Of a stretch of 64,000 nucleotides of DNA, positions 57,543 through 64,000 are shown one piece after another (within the stretch, counting starts at the first letter, position 1; each line of letters begins with the position of its first letter). Under the pieces are notes generated by a model. The model was given only the letters and a program-made list of their open reading frames with translations. It did not search any database and had not been told where the DNA came from. Origin of the DNA: Sphingomonas sp. OK281 (lineage in GTDB: Bacteria; Pseudomonadota; Alphaproteobacteria; Sphingomonadales; Sphingomonadaceae); the NCBI RefSeq assembly GCF_900115295.1, contig NZ_FOVZ01000004.1, positions 186,001 through 250,000 on the forward strand. Direction: 5' to 3'. Made by a program: the position numbers and the translations under genes.

Positions 57543-57992
57543 GTGCCCGATCCCTTGCCCCTCGACGACCAGCTCTGCTTCTCGCTCTATGCCGCGACGA
57601 TCGCGATCAATCGCGCCTACAAGCCTGTCCTCGACCGCCTCGGCATCACCTATCCGCAGTTCCTGGTGCTCCAGACCTTGCACGAGGCGGAAGACGGTCG
57701 CTCGATCGGCGCGATCGCCGACCGGTTGGCGCTCGAACCCAGCACGATCACGCCTCTGGCGAAACGGCTCGAAGCGGCAGGGCTCGTCACGCGCATCCGC
57801 AATCCCGCCGACGAACGCCAGGTCCGCGTTCGCCTTACCGAGGCAGGCAAGGCGTGCTGGGCGGAGTCGGGATGTCTGGGCGCGCTCGTGGTCGAGCGCA
57901 CGGGAATGACTCCCGATCGGCTTGCGGCGCTGAATGCGGAAGTCGCGGCACTGCGCCATGCGCTCGCAGGCGACCGGACCGCCGCGCAGTAA
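57543..57992 (+). CDS. ohrR: MarR-family organic hydroperoxide regulator OhrR
   Basis: A 149-residue MarR-type repressor. The reactive Cys is C12 in DDQLCFSLYAAT, the position used by OhrR sensors, and C105/C111 could give the second thiol of a two-Cys mechanism. The winged helix includes IGAIADRLALEPSTITPLAKRLEAAGLV and the wing NPADERQVRV. GTG 57543 is chosen because AGGAG lies seven bases upstream and the family N-terminus starts here. Oxidation of C12 would release ohr. Confidence 0.94.
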   Translation: MPDPLPLDDQLCFSLYAATIAINRAYKPVLDRLGITYPQFLVLQTLHEAEDGRSIGAIADRLALEPSTITPLAKRLEAAGLVTRIRNPADERQVRVRLTEAGKACWAESGCLGALVVERTGMTPDRLAALNAEVAALRHALAGDRTAAQ

Positions 57993-58009
57993 CGGGGTCA
58001 CGCCCTCCG

Positions 58010-58278
58010 ATCATCCGCTGTCGTCTTGTTCGCAGTAACGTCGAGATTGCCCTGCGCGAGAAGCGCGTCACGGAACGCCGTTCGTTGCTGCCAATCCGCG
58101 TGACGAGGTGCCGGCCTTGATCAGTGGCAGAACCGTGTTCGATACGACCGTGATCATGGAGTTTCTGGAGGATCGCTGGTCTGTGCCGGCATTGCTGCCC
58201 GCCGAGCGAATTCTATCCCTGCCGTCGGTCGCAGCCACCTTCACGCGAGTTCGAGGCCGCGGCGGAACGGATGGCTAG
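58010..58278 (+). pseudogene. Remnant of a glutathione S-transferase N-terminal domain
   Basis: Two frames carry pieces of one GST thioredoxin-like domain. Frame one reads ..RSNVEIALREKRV (about 58010-58072); then, after a frame change, frame three reads ..FVAANPRDEVPALISGRTVF and DTTVIMEFLEDRW.. (about 58080-58200) up to a TAG at 58278. EVPALI and the D-T/S-T-x-I-x-E-x-L-E block are GST hallmarks. The all-helical C-terminal domain and a start codon are missing, so it is a decayed fragment. It lies between ohrR and tRNA-Val. Confidence 0.7.
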
Positions 58279-58303
58279 GGCTGGTGGCTAGAACGTCGAG
58301 GAC

Positions 58304-58339
58304 AAATAAAAACCCCGCCAGTCACTGGGACTGGCGGGG
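58304..58339 (-). terminator. Intrinsic terminator of tRNA-Val
   Basis: An 11-base-pair perfect stem CCCCGCCAGTC / GACTGGCGGGG (58313-58323 and 58329-58339), loop of five. On the minus strand it is followed by TTTTTATTT, so it ends transcription of the tRNA. Confidence 0.92.
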
Positions 58340-58346
58340 CTTTCAA

Positions 58347-58421
58347 TGGTGGGCGTGGCAAGGATTGAACTTGCGACCCCTGCGATGTCAACACAGTGCT
58401 CTACCACTGAGCTACACGCCC
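58347..58421 (-). tRNA. tRNA-Val (anticodon GAC)
   Basis: The minus strand folds as a full cloverleaf: acceptor GGGCGTG/CACGCCC, D arm GCTC..GAGC, anticodon arm CTGTG-TTGACAT-CGCAG with anticodon GAC at 58389-58387, T arm GCAAG-TTCAATC-CTTGC, discriminator A and an encoded CCA end. Length 75. Terminator immediately downstream. I see no att-like repeat or integrase linked to it. Confidence 0.97.
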
Positions 58422-58465
58422 GCCGGAGGGCTCCACTAGCCGCGGTTATCGCGGCGTGCAAGCGC

Positions 58466-58843
58466 TCAATGCACCCCCGTCGCATTATCCATCTCGAACA
58501 GCCGATCGACCTCGGCGACGAGGTCGCGCAGGTGGAACGGCTTGGACAGCACGCGTGCCTGCGGCATCGCCCGGCCAGCCTTCAACGTCACCGCGGCAAA
58601 GCCCGTGATGAACATCACGCGCAGGTCCGCGCACATCTCTCCGGCCTTCTGCGCGAGCTCGATCCCGTCCATCTCGGGCATGACGATATCGGTCAGCAAC
58701 AGGTCGAATTTCTCCGTCTCGAGCAACGGGATCGCCGCAGTGCCCCGATCGACGGCGGTCACCGCATAGCCCGACCGTTCGAGCGCACGCGTCAGGTATT
58801 CGCGCATCACTTGATCGTCTTCGGCCAGCAGGATTCGCAACAT
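58466..58843 (-). CDS. cpdR: CpdR-like single-domain response regulator
   Basis: A 125-residue receiver with nothing else. Acidic pocket D9-D10, phosphoacceptor D52 (LLLTDIVMPEMDG), T/S in FITGF and K101 (LSKPFHL). The opening LRILLAEDDQVMREYLTRALERSGY closely matches CpdR, which in Caulobacter primes ClpXP for substrates when unphosphorylated, downstream of CckA-ChpT. The start at 58843 drops a ten-residue upstream extension. It is a 5' neighbour of tRNA-Val on the same strand. Confidence 0.88.
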   Translation of the reverse strand: MLRILLAEDDQVMREYLTRALERSGYAVTAVDRGTAAIPLLETEKFDLLLTDIVMPEMDGIELAQKAGEMCADLRVMFITGFAAVTLKAGRAMPQARVLSKPFHLRDLVAEVDRLFEMDNATGVH

Positions 58844-59013
58844 CGATCTAAAGTCCCGTATTTCCACATACATTCCGCGTCACACTTACGCGCGAAGCCG
58901 TTAAGATTTCCAGGTTGTTTACCGCGATCGGTGGAATGCCAGGGTCTCGCAAGCCCGGCCGGTGGAATGTCAAGCCGATTGCCCCCGGCATGCCGCCGCC
59001 CTAGCGTGGCGCG

Positions 59014-59859
59014 ATGCATCCCTCCCCCTTCGAGCGCACGGGCGCCACGCTACCGGTCAGCCCGGTAGTGCTGTCCGTACCGCATGCCGGGCGGGACTAT
59101 CCGCTGGCACTGAAGACCGCACTCCGCGTTCCCCTGGCCGGGCTGTTGCCGCTGGAGGATCGTCTGGTCGACGCGGTAGCGCGGTCGGCACGGACGACCG
59201 AAACGATGATCGTCCAGACACGCGCCCGTGCGTGGATCGACCTCAACCGCCGCGAGGACGAGCGCGATCCGATGATCGACGAGGGCGCCTTGGTCAGCCC
59301 ACCGGCACAGCAATCCGCCAAGCTGCGCAGTGGCCTGGGTCTCGTCCCGCGTCGGGTTGGCGGCGTCGGCGACTTGTGGGCCAGACGGTTCACCGATGCC
59401 GACATCACCGCTCGGATCGCAAACGATCACCGTCCCTATCATCACGCAGTCGAGACCGCGCTGGCTGCCGCGCGGGCGCGGTTCGGCATTGCCGTACTGC
59501 TCGATCTCCACTCGATGCCGACGCTGGGTCCGGGCGGCGCGCGGATCGTGCTGGGCGACCGGTTCGGCCATGCCGCCGCGCCGCGGTTCGTCGGCCGGGT
59601 CGAAACCGAATGCGTCACCCAGGGCTTTTCGACTGCGATCAACGCACCGTATGCCGGTGGCCATATCCTCGAGCGGCATGCCCGCCCGGAAGCCGGCGTC
59701 CATGCGATCCAGCTGGAACTCGACCGGTCGCTCTATCTCGATCGCAAGCTGTTCGCGCCGGGTGCAGGATTCGCACGCGTCGTCGGCTTGGTTCGCGCGA
59801 TCCTGGCCGCGCTGGCGGACGAGGCGCTGTCCGTTCCTATGGCGCTAGCCGCCGAATAG
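59014..59859 (+). CDS. N-formylglutamate amidohydrolase family protein
   Basis: A 281-residue FGase-family enzyme. The family landmarks are VVLSVPHAGRDYP, WIDLNRREDERDP, the HRPYHHAV metal region, LLDLHSMP and the C-terminal IQLELDRSLYLD. Such enzymes hydrolyse N-formylglutamate in histidine breakdown or related formyl-amino acids. No hut genes are adjacent, so the substrate is not certain. It is divergent from cpdR by about 170 bases and its stop is nine bases from that of the convergent mfd-type gene. Confidence 0.88.
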   Translation: MHPSPFERTGATLPVSPVVLSVPHAGRDYPLALKTALRVPLAGLLPLEDRLVDAVARSARTTETMIVQTRARAWIDLNRREDERDPMIDEGALVSPPAQQSAKLRSGLGLVPRRVGGVGDLWARRFTDADITARIANDHRPYHHAVETALAAARARFGIAVLLDLHSMPTLGPGGARIVLGDRFGHAAAPRFVGRVETECVTQGFSTAINAPYAGGHILERHARPEAGVHAIQLELDRSLYLDRKLFAPGAGFARVVGLVRAILAALADEALSVPMALAAE

Positions 59860-59867
59860 GTCCGCGC

Positions 59868-62800
59868 TCAGTCCGCCAGCGCCTCCAGCACATCTTCGAT
59901 CCGGCTGGCCCGCTCGACCGGGTCGGCAAGACTTTCGGCGGCGATCCAGCGACCGTTCTTTTCGGCCAGATCAATGCCTGAACCCGTCTTGGGTAGCGCC
60001 GTCCGCTTGTCATGCGGAGTCAAGGCGATCGCGGCGGGGCCGGCATCGATCCGCCGGATATCCGCCATGCGCGCCAGCGTCCTGATTCGCGCGACCTGCA
60101 ATAGCCGGCGTGCCTGATCGGGCATCGCTCCGAAGCGATCCTCGAGTTCCGCTTCGAACTGGTCGAGCGACGCAATCTCCTCCAATCGCGCCAGCCGCCC
60201 ATACAGAGACAAGCGCACTTCGATCTCCGGGATCCAGTCCTCGGGCAGGCATCCGCCGAGCTCGAGATGAAGCTCGGGCGTCCAGTCGCCGGGCAACGTG
60301 CCCCCGTCGCGTTCGATCCGTGCCTGTCGCAACGCTCGCCCGAACAGATGCTGGTACAGGTCGATCCCGATCAGCTTCATGTGTCCGGCCTGCGCTTCGC
60401 CGACCAGATCGCCCGCGCCGCGCAGATCGAGATCGCGCGCGCTGATCGCAAATCCGGCGCCGAGGCGATCGAACGCCTGGAGCGTCCGCAATCGCTTCAG
60501 CGTGGCCTCGGCGATCGTCGCCTCGCCATCCGTCAGCAGCATGACCTGCCCCCGCCGGCCGCTGCGTCCGACCCGCCCGCGCAACTGGTGAAGCTGCGAC
60601 AGCCCGAAGCGATCGGCATGATGGACGATCATCGTATTGGCGCGTGGCACGTCCAATCCGGCCTCGATGATGTTGGTCGCCAGCAGGATGTCACCGTCAC
60701 CGGCCGCGAACGAGACCATCGCCTCGTCGATCTCGGTCGCGGGCATCTTGCCGTGCGCCTGGACCAGGCCGAGTTCCGGCACGAGTTTTGCCAGCTTGGC
60801 GGCAAGTGGCGCCATGTCGTCGATCCGCGGCACCACGACGAAGCTCTGTCCGCCACGTGCGCGCTCCCGACGCAGGGCGGCACGAACGGTGGTATCGTCG
60901 AACTGGGCTACCGCCGTCCGGATCGGCTGGCGACGCGCCGGCGGTGTCGCGATCACCGAGAGCCCCTGCAGTCCGATCATCGCGGACTGCAGCGTCCGCG
61001 GGATCGGCGTCGCACTGAGCGTGAGGACGTGCCCCGCCCCCAGCGCATGCAGCTTCGCCTTGTCGGCGGCGCCGAAGCGCTGCTCCTCGTCGATCACCAC
61101 CAGTGCAAGATCGTGATAGGCGACGCCCTTGCCCGCGATCGCGCCGGTGCCGATGACGACGCCGATCGATCCGTCCGCAAGGCCTGCCTTCACCTGCGCC
61201 TTCTCCGCCGTGGTCGACAGCCGCGACAGTCCTGCAACCGCAATGCCCGTCCCTTCGAATCGCCGCGCGAAGGTCTCGATATGCTGGCGCACCAATACCG
61301 TCGTCGGCGCGGCGATCGCTACCTGCCGCCCGGCGAGCGCGACCGCCGCCGCGGCACGCAGCGCGACCTCGGTCTTGCCGTATCCGACATCGCCGATCAC
61401 CAGCCGGTCCATCGGCTTGCCACTTGCCAGATCGGCGAGCGTGGTCGTGATCGCGCGCGCCTGGTCAGGCGTTTCGGTAAACGTGAAGCCGGCCGCGAAC
61501 CGCTCATAGGCGGCTCGGTCCGGCACGATCGGATCGGTCGTCCGGGCATCGCGCTCGGCGGCGATCTCGGCCAGATCGCGTGCACTTTCCGCGATTGCCG
61601 CGTCGATCGCACCGCGGCGCTTCTGCCAGGATGATCCATCCAGCGCGTCGAGTGTCACGGCATCGACCTCCGCACCATAACGCCAGATGCGGTCCGCCTC
61701 GGCGACCGGAACCAGGCGACGTCCGCCCTTCGCATATTCGAGTACGATCGCATCGCCATCGGTGCCGGGCAGGGTTTCCAAGCCGCGAACGACGCCGATC
61801 CCGAACGATTCATGGACGATCACGTCGCCACAGCGCAGCTCGCTGGTCAGGCCCATCGTGTCGGCAGCGTGCCCCACCGTGTCGTCGGCTCGTGCCCGCC
61901 CGCCCAGCAGGTCCGCACTCGCGACAACGGTGACGCCGCCCGCGACGAAACCCCGGTCGATCGGCGCGGCCATCAGCACCGCGCTACCCGGCTTCGCGCT
62001 GCATGCATCGGCCCAGGTCTCGACCTGCGTGAACGCGATCTTGGTGGCCCGCTCCAGTCTCGGCTGCAGGAACCGAAGATCGCGCGCCGAACCCACGACC
62101 AGCAGGCGCCCGTCGGCCAGCACATCCTTCGCGAACCGCGAGAACGCTCGTGCGGGATCGCGTCGCTCGACGAAACGGGGCGGTTGCTCGTCGCTGTTGT
62201 CCATGGCGAGCGGGCTACGCTCTACAACGGCGACGCCCCATGCCTTGTCGTCGACCAGATCCGCTGCGGCCTTGCGACGTGGCAGGCCATCGGTGGCGAT
62301 CGCGAGAAAACGCGACCGGCGCGCTTCGGCGCTTCTATCGAACGCGATCGCGGCATTCGGCAAATGCGCGAGGATCGAGACACCGTCCCCGACGGCCGGT
62401 TCGGTCGCACGGCCAAGTTCGACGACATCGATGTCGTCCTCGCCCAGCTGCGACACCGGGTCGTAGCAGCGCAGTCCGGTGATCTGGCCGTCGGCGAATT
62501 CGATCCGGACGGGCATGTCGCGATCCGCTGGAAACACGTCGATCACGCCGCCGCGGACGGCGATTTCACCCGGCTCGTCGACCCGGTCGTCCGCCAGATA
62601 GCCGATATCGGCAGCCATCGAGGCGAACGCCTCGACATCGATCGCCTCCCCGACCGCAAGCCGGGGCGGGGCGGCATCGAACATGGCGGGCACCGGATAG
62701 CGTACGGCGGTGGCCTCCGCGGTCGTCACCAGCAGGATCGGCGCCGCCCCGCATTCCATTGCGGCCCGCAGTCGTCGCAACGCGGCAACCCGTCGACCGA

Positions 62801-63038
62801 CGTTTGCCGGCGATGCGGGCGCCTCGTCCCCCGGCAGCGCATCGCTCGAGGGAAGGTGAACGACCAGGGCATCGGGTGCCATCGCGCCCGCGATCGTCGC
62901 GATCTCGGTCGCACGATGATCGTCGGCCGCAACGTAGACGACGTTCCCCTCGCGCAGGTGTTCGACGAGCCCGACTGCGACGGGTGCAGCACGGGGAATG
63001 GCACGTTCGTCGACGATTTGCTGACTGACCTGAAGCAC
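59868..63038 (-). CDS. mfd: Mfd-type transcription-repair coupling factor (shorter, divergent form)
   Basis: A 1056-residue SF2 translocase. An abbreviated UvrB-like N-terminal module (about 1-330) is followed by a CarD-like RNA-polymerase-interacting domain (CGDVIVHESFGIGVVRGLETL...LVPVAEADRIWRYG, about 395-460), Walker A GDVGYGKT (549-556, K555), DEEQ at 650-653, then SATPIPRTLQ, the translocation motif QLRGRVGRSGRRGQ, and a TRCF C-terminal domain. It is about 100 residues shorter than usual Mfd and reads DEEQRFG where most Mfd read DEEQHFG. It may be a second Mfd-like protein. Start GTG 63038 with AAGGA nine bases upstream. Confidence 0.85.
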   Translation of the reverse strand: MLQVSQQIVDERAIPRAAPVAVGLVEHLREGNVVYVAADDHRATEIATIAGAMAPDALVVHLPSSDALPGDEAPASPANVGRRVAALRRLRAAMECGAAPILLVTTAEATAVRYPVPAMFDAAPPRLAVGEAIDVEAFASMAADIGYLADDRVDEPGEIAVRGGVIDVFPADRDMPVRIEFADGQITGLRCYDPVSQLGEDDIDVVELGRATEPAVGDGVSILAHLPNAAIAFDRSAEARRSRFLAIATDGLPRRKAAADLVDDKAWGVAVVERSPLAMDNSDEQPPRFVERRDPARAFSRFAKDVLADGRLLVVGSARDLRFLQPRLERATKIAFTQVETWADACSAKPGSAVLMAAPIDRGFVAGGVTVVASADLLGGRARADDTVGHAADTMGLTSELRCGDVIVHESFGIGVVRGLETLPGTDGDAIVLEYAKGGRRLVPVAEADRIWRYGAEVDAVTLDALDGSSWQKRRGAIDAAIAESARDLAEIAAERDARTTDPIVPDRAAYERFAAGFTFTETPDQARAITTTLADLASGKPMDRLVIGDVGYGKTEVALRAAAAVALAGRQVAIAAPTTVLVRQHIETFARRFEGTGIAVAGLSRLSTTAEKAQVKAGLADGSIGVVIGTGAIAGKGVAYHDLALVVIDEEQRFGAADKAKLHALGAGHVLTLSATPIPRTLQSAMIGLQGLSVIATPPARRQPIRTAVAQFDDTTVRAALRRERARGGQSFVVVPRIDDMAPLAAKLAKLVPELGLVQAHGKMPATEIDEAMVSFAAGDGDILLATNIIEAGLDVPRANTMIVHHADRFGLSQLHQLRGRVGRSGRRGQVMLLTDGEATIAEATLKRLRTLQAFDRLGAGFAISARDLDLRGAGDLVGEAQAGHMKLIGIDLYQHLFGRALRQARIERDGGTLPGDWTPELHLELGGCLPEDWIPEIEVRLSLYGRLARLEEIASLDQFEAELEDRFGAMPDQARRLLQVARIRTLARMADIRRIDAGPAAIALTPHDKRTALPKTGSGIDLAEKNGRWIAAESLADPVERASRIEDVLEALAD

Positions 63039-63148
63039 CGATACGCATCCTTCTTTGGAAGCTCAACGTGAGCCCCCTGGGTGCGTTCCGACGATGCTAT
63101 CCTGGATCAGGGCGTTCGACCGTTACCGGCGATCGCGACCGGCGATCG

Positions 63149-64000
63149 TTACCAGGCGAACGGTGGCAGGGACTCACGGCGACCGATCAGGAACGCGTCC
63201 GCCACCAGCTGCAGGGGGCGCACGTCGACATCGCTCGACCGGGCCCGCACCAACTGCGCGAACCGGTCATAGAGCCGTGGATATTCCGCATCTGGCGCCT
63301 CGGTGACCGCCCCGTCGATCTCGATCACCGATCCGCCCATCCGCAACCTCAACGTGCCGCCATCGGTGTCGACGACGATGTCCCATTGCTGCTGGCCTTC
63401 GTGCAGAAAGTCGAACGCAGCCGTTACGGGGACGTCGCCGCAGGTCATCCGCAGATCGGCGGACAGCGGCGACATGCGCCCTTCCGGTACGCGCAAATCG
63501 GCGCCCTCGACCGTCCAGGCGCCCGGCAGGACCGCGGTGGCGATCGACAGGGCGTTGATGCCGGGATCGAACACGCCGAACCCACCCGCCTCGAGAATCC
63601 AGTCCTGGCCCGGATGCCAGCGGCGGATATCCTCGCGCCATTCGATCGTCATGCGCTCGACCCGACGATCCGCGAGCCACGCACGCGCCGTGGCGACGCC
63701 TGCCGCCTCGCGCGAATGCCAGGTCGCGAACAGCGTTCGACCGGCGGCAGCGGCATGCGCCTGGATCTTCGCGACGTCGGACAGTGTCGCGGCGGGCGGC
63801 TTCTCCATCATCACGTCCAGCCCAGCATCGATGGCCGCGATCGCGATCGCCGACCGTCCGACCGGTGGCGTACAGAGCGATACCGCGTTCAGGTCATGTC
63901 CGGCTGCGATCAGTTCCGCGATGTCGTGATAGTTCGCGACCCCGTCGACCACGGCATTACGGCTGACTGCGGCGACCAGTTCGAACCGCGGATCCTGCGC
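63149..64000 (-). CDS. Gfo/Idh/MocA-family sugar 1-dehydrogenase (start beyond the window)
   Basis: The open frame continues past base 64000, so the N-terminal Rossmann GxGxxG is missing; at least 283 residues are seen. The visible parts (LCTPPVGRSAIAI, MMEKPPAATL, IEWREDIRRWHPGQDWI, GVFDPGINALSI, SDVDVRPLQLVADAF) closely resemble D-galactose/L-arabinose 1-dehydrogenase of pseudomonads. EKPP is the catalytic Lys motif. It would oxidise an aldose to the lactone with NAD(P). It may be the upstream partner of a sugar operon outside the window. Confidence 0.88.
   Translation of the reverse strand, partial: AQDPRFELVAAVSRNAVVDGVANYHDIAELIAAGHDLNAVSLCTPPVGRSAIAIAAIDAGLDVMMEKPPAATLSDVAKIQAHAAAAGRTLFATWHSREAAGVATARAWLADRRVERMTIEWREDIRRWHPGQDWILEAGGFGVFDPGINALSIATAVLPGAWTVEGADLRVPEGRMSPLSADLRMTCGDVPVTAAFDFLHEGQQQWDIVVDTDGGTLRLRMGGSVIEIDGAVTEAPDAEYPRLYDRFAQLVRARSSDVDVRPLQLVADAFLIGRRESLPPFAW

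Noticed and set aside
58347..58421. tRNA-Val as an integration site
   Set aside because: No 3'-end duplication of the tRNA and no integrase next to it.
58844..59013. CtrA site upstream of cpdR (TTAAC half site)
   Set aside because: Only one half site with no properly spaced partner.

Overview
The window is a GC-rich chromosomal segment that reads as a sphingomonad alphaproteobacterium (Sphingomonas or a close relative). The reasons are the separate F1 ATP synthase operon (atpHAGDC without F0 genes), the dnaK promoter of alphaproteobacterial RpoH type, CpdR, PhaR, three TonB-dependent receptors, and protein sequences that I recognise from sphingomonads. I see no plasmid, prophage, IS element or CRISPR array. 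The gene content is mostly core chromosome, and both ends cut through genes.

Layout. 1-4.8 kb: a truncated YdbH-like gene, radC, a small gene plus a stand-alone BLUF photosensor, an EF-hand protein, purB, and a 28-residue membrane peptide that had not been called. 4.8-10.4 kb: an MBL hydrolase, dnaJ and dnaK (dnaK with an RpoH promoter and a leader hairpin), a PCu(A)C copper chaperone and an HEMTH protein. 10.5-17.9 kb: threonine synthase, grpE-hrcA, rph-rdgB, an EAL phosphodiesterase and a CAP lipoprotein on the opposite strand, then hemW. 18-24.7 kb: an LpoA-like lipoprotein head-to-head with rsmI-yraN-gshB, then a DedA protein, a XerC-type recombinase and a GAF-PAS-GGDEF cyclase. 24.8-32.2 kb: priA and the atpHAGDC operon.

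32.5-44.9 kb: dienelactone hydrolase, SDR, ada, a membrane trypsin-like protease, an orphan cpaF, a double retropepsin-PDZ protein, a GT-C-like membrane protein, and a polyhydroxyalkanoate group (phaR, a short PhaC-like hydrolase, an acetyl-CoA acetyltransferase). 45-57 kb: a large TonB receptor, then a cobalamin-riboswitch-controlled btuB-btuF-btuC-btuD run that leads straight into alr, and another TonB receptor. 57-64 kb: a divergent ohr/ohrR pair with palindromic operators, the decayed start of a glutathione S-transferase gene, tRNA-Val(GAC), cpdR, N-formylglutamate amidohydrolase, an Mfd-type translocase with unusual motifs, and a truncated sugar 1-dehydrogenase.

The most striking non-gene feature is about twenty paired-hairpin (REP/BIME-like) elements in at least five sequence families. 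They sit between genes and inside operons (dnaK-dnaJ, grpE-thrC, atpA-atpG, atpD-atpC, btuF-btuC). One supplies the apparent start codon of yraN. No REP-associated transposase lies in the window.

I did not find a convincing new multi-gene system. The most interesting leads are the repeat families, the riboswitch-btu-alr arrangement, the dnaK leader, the microprotein, and the divergent PHA pair.
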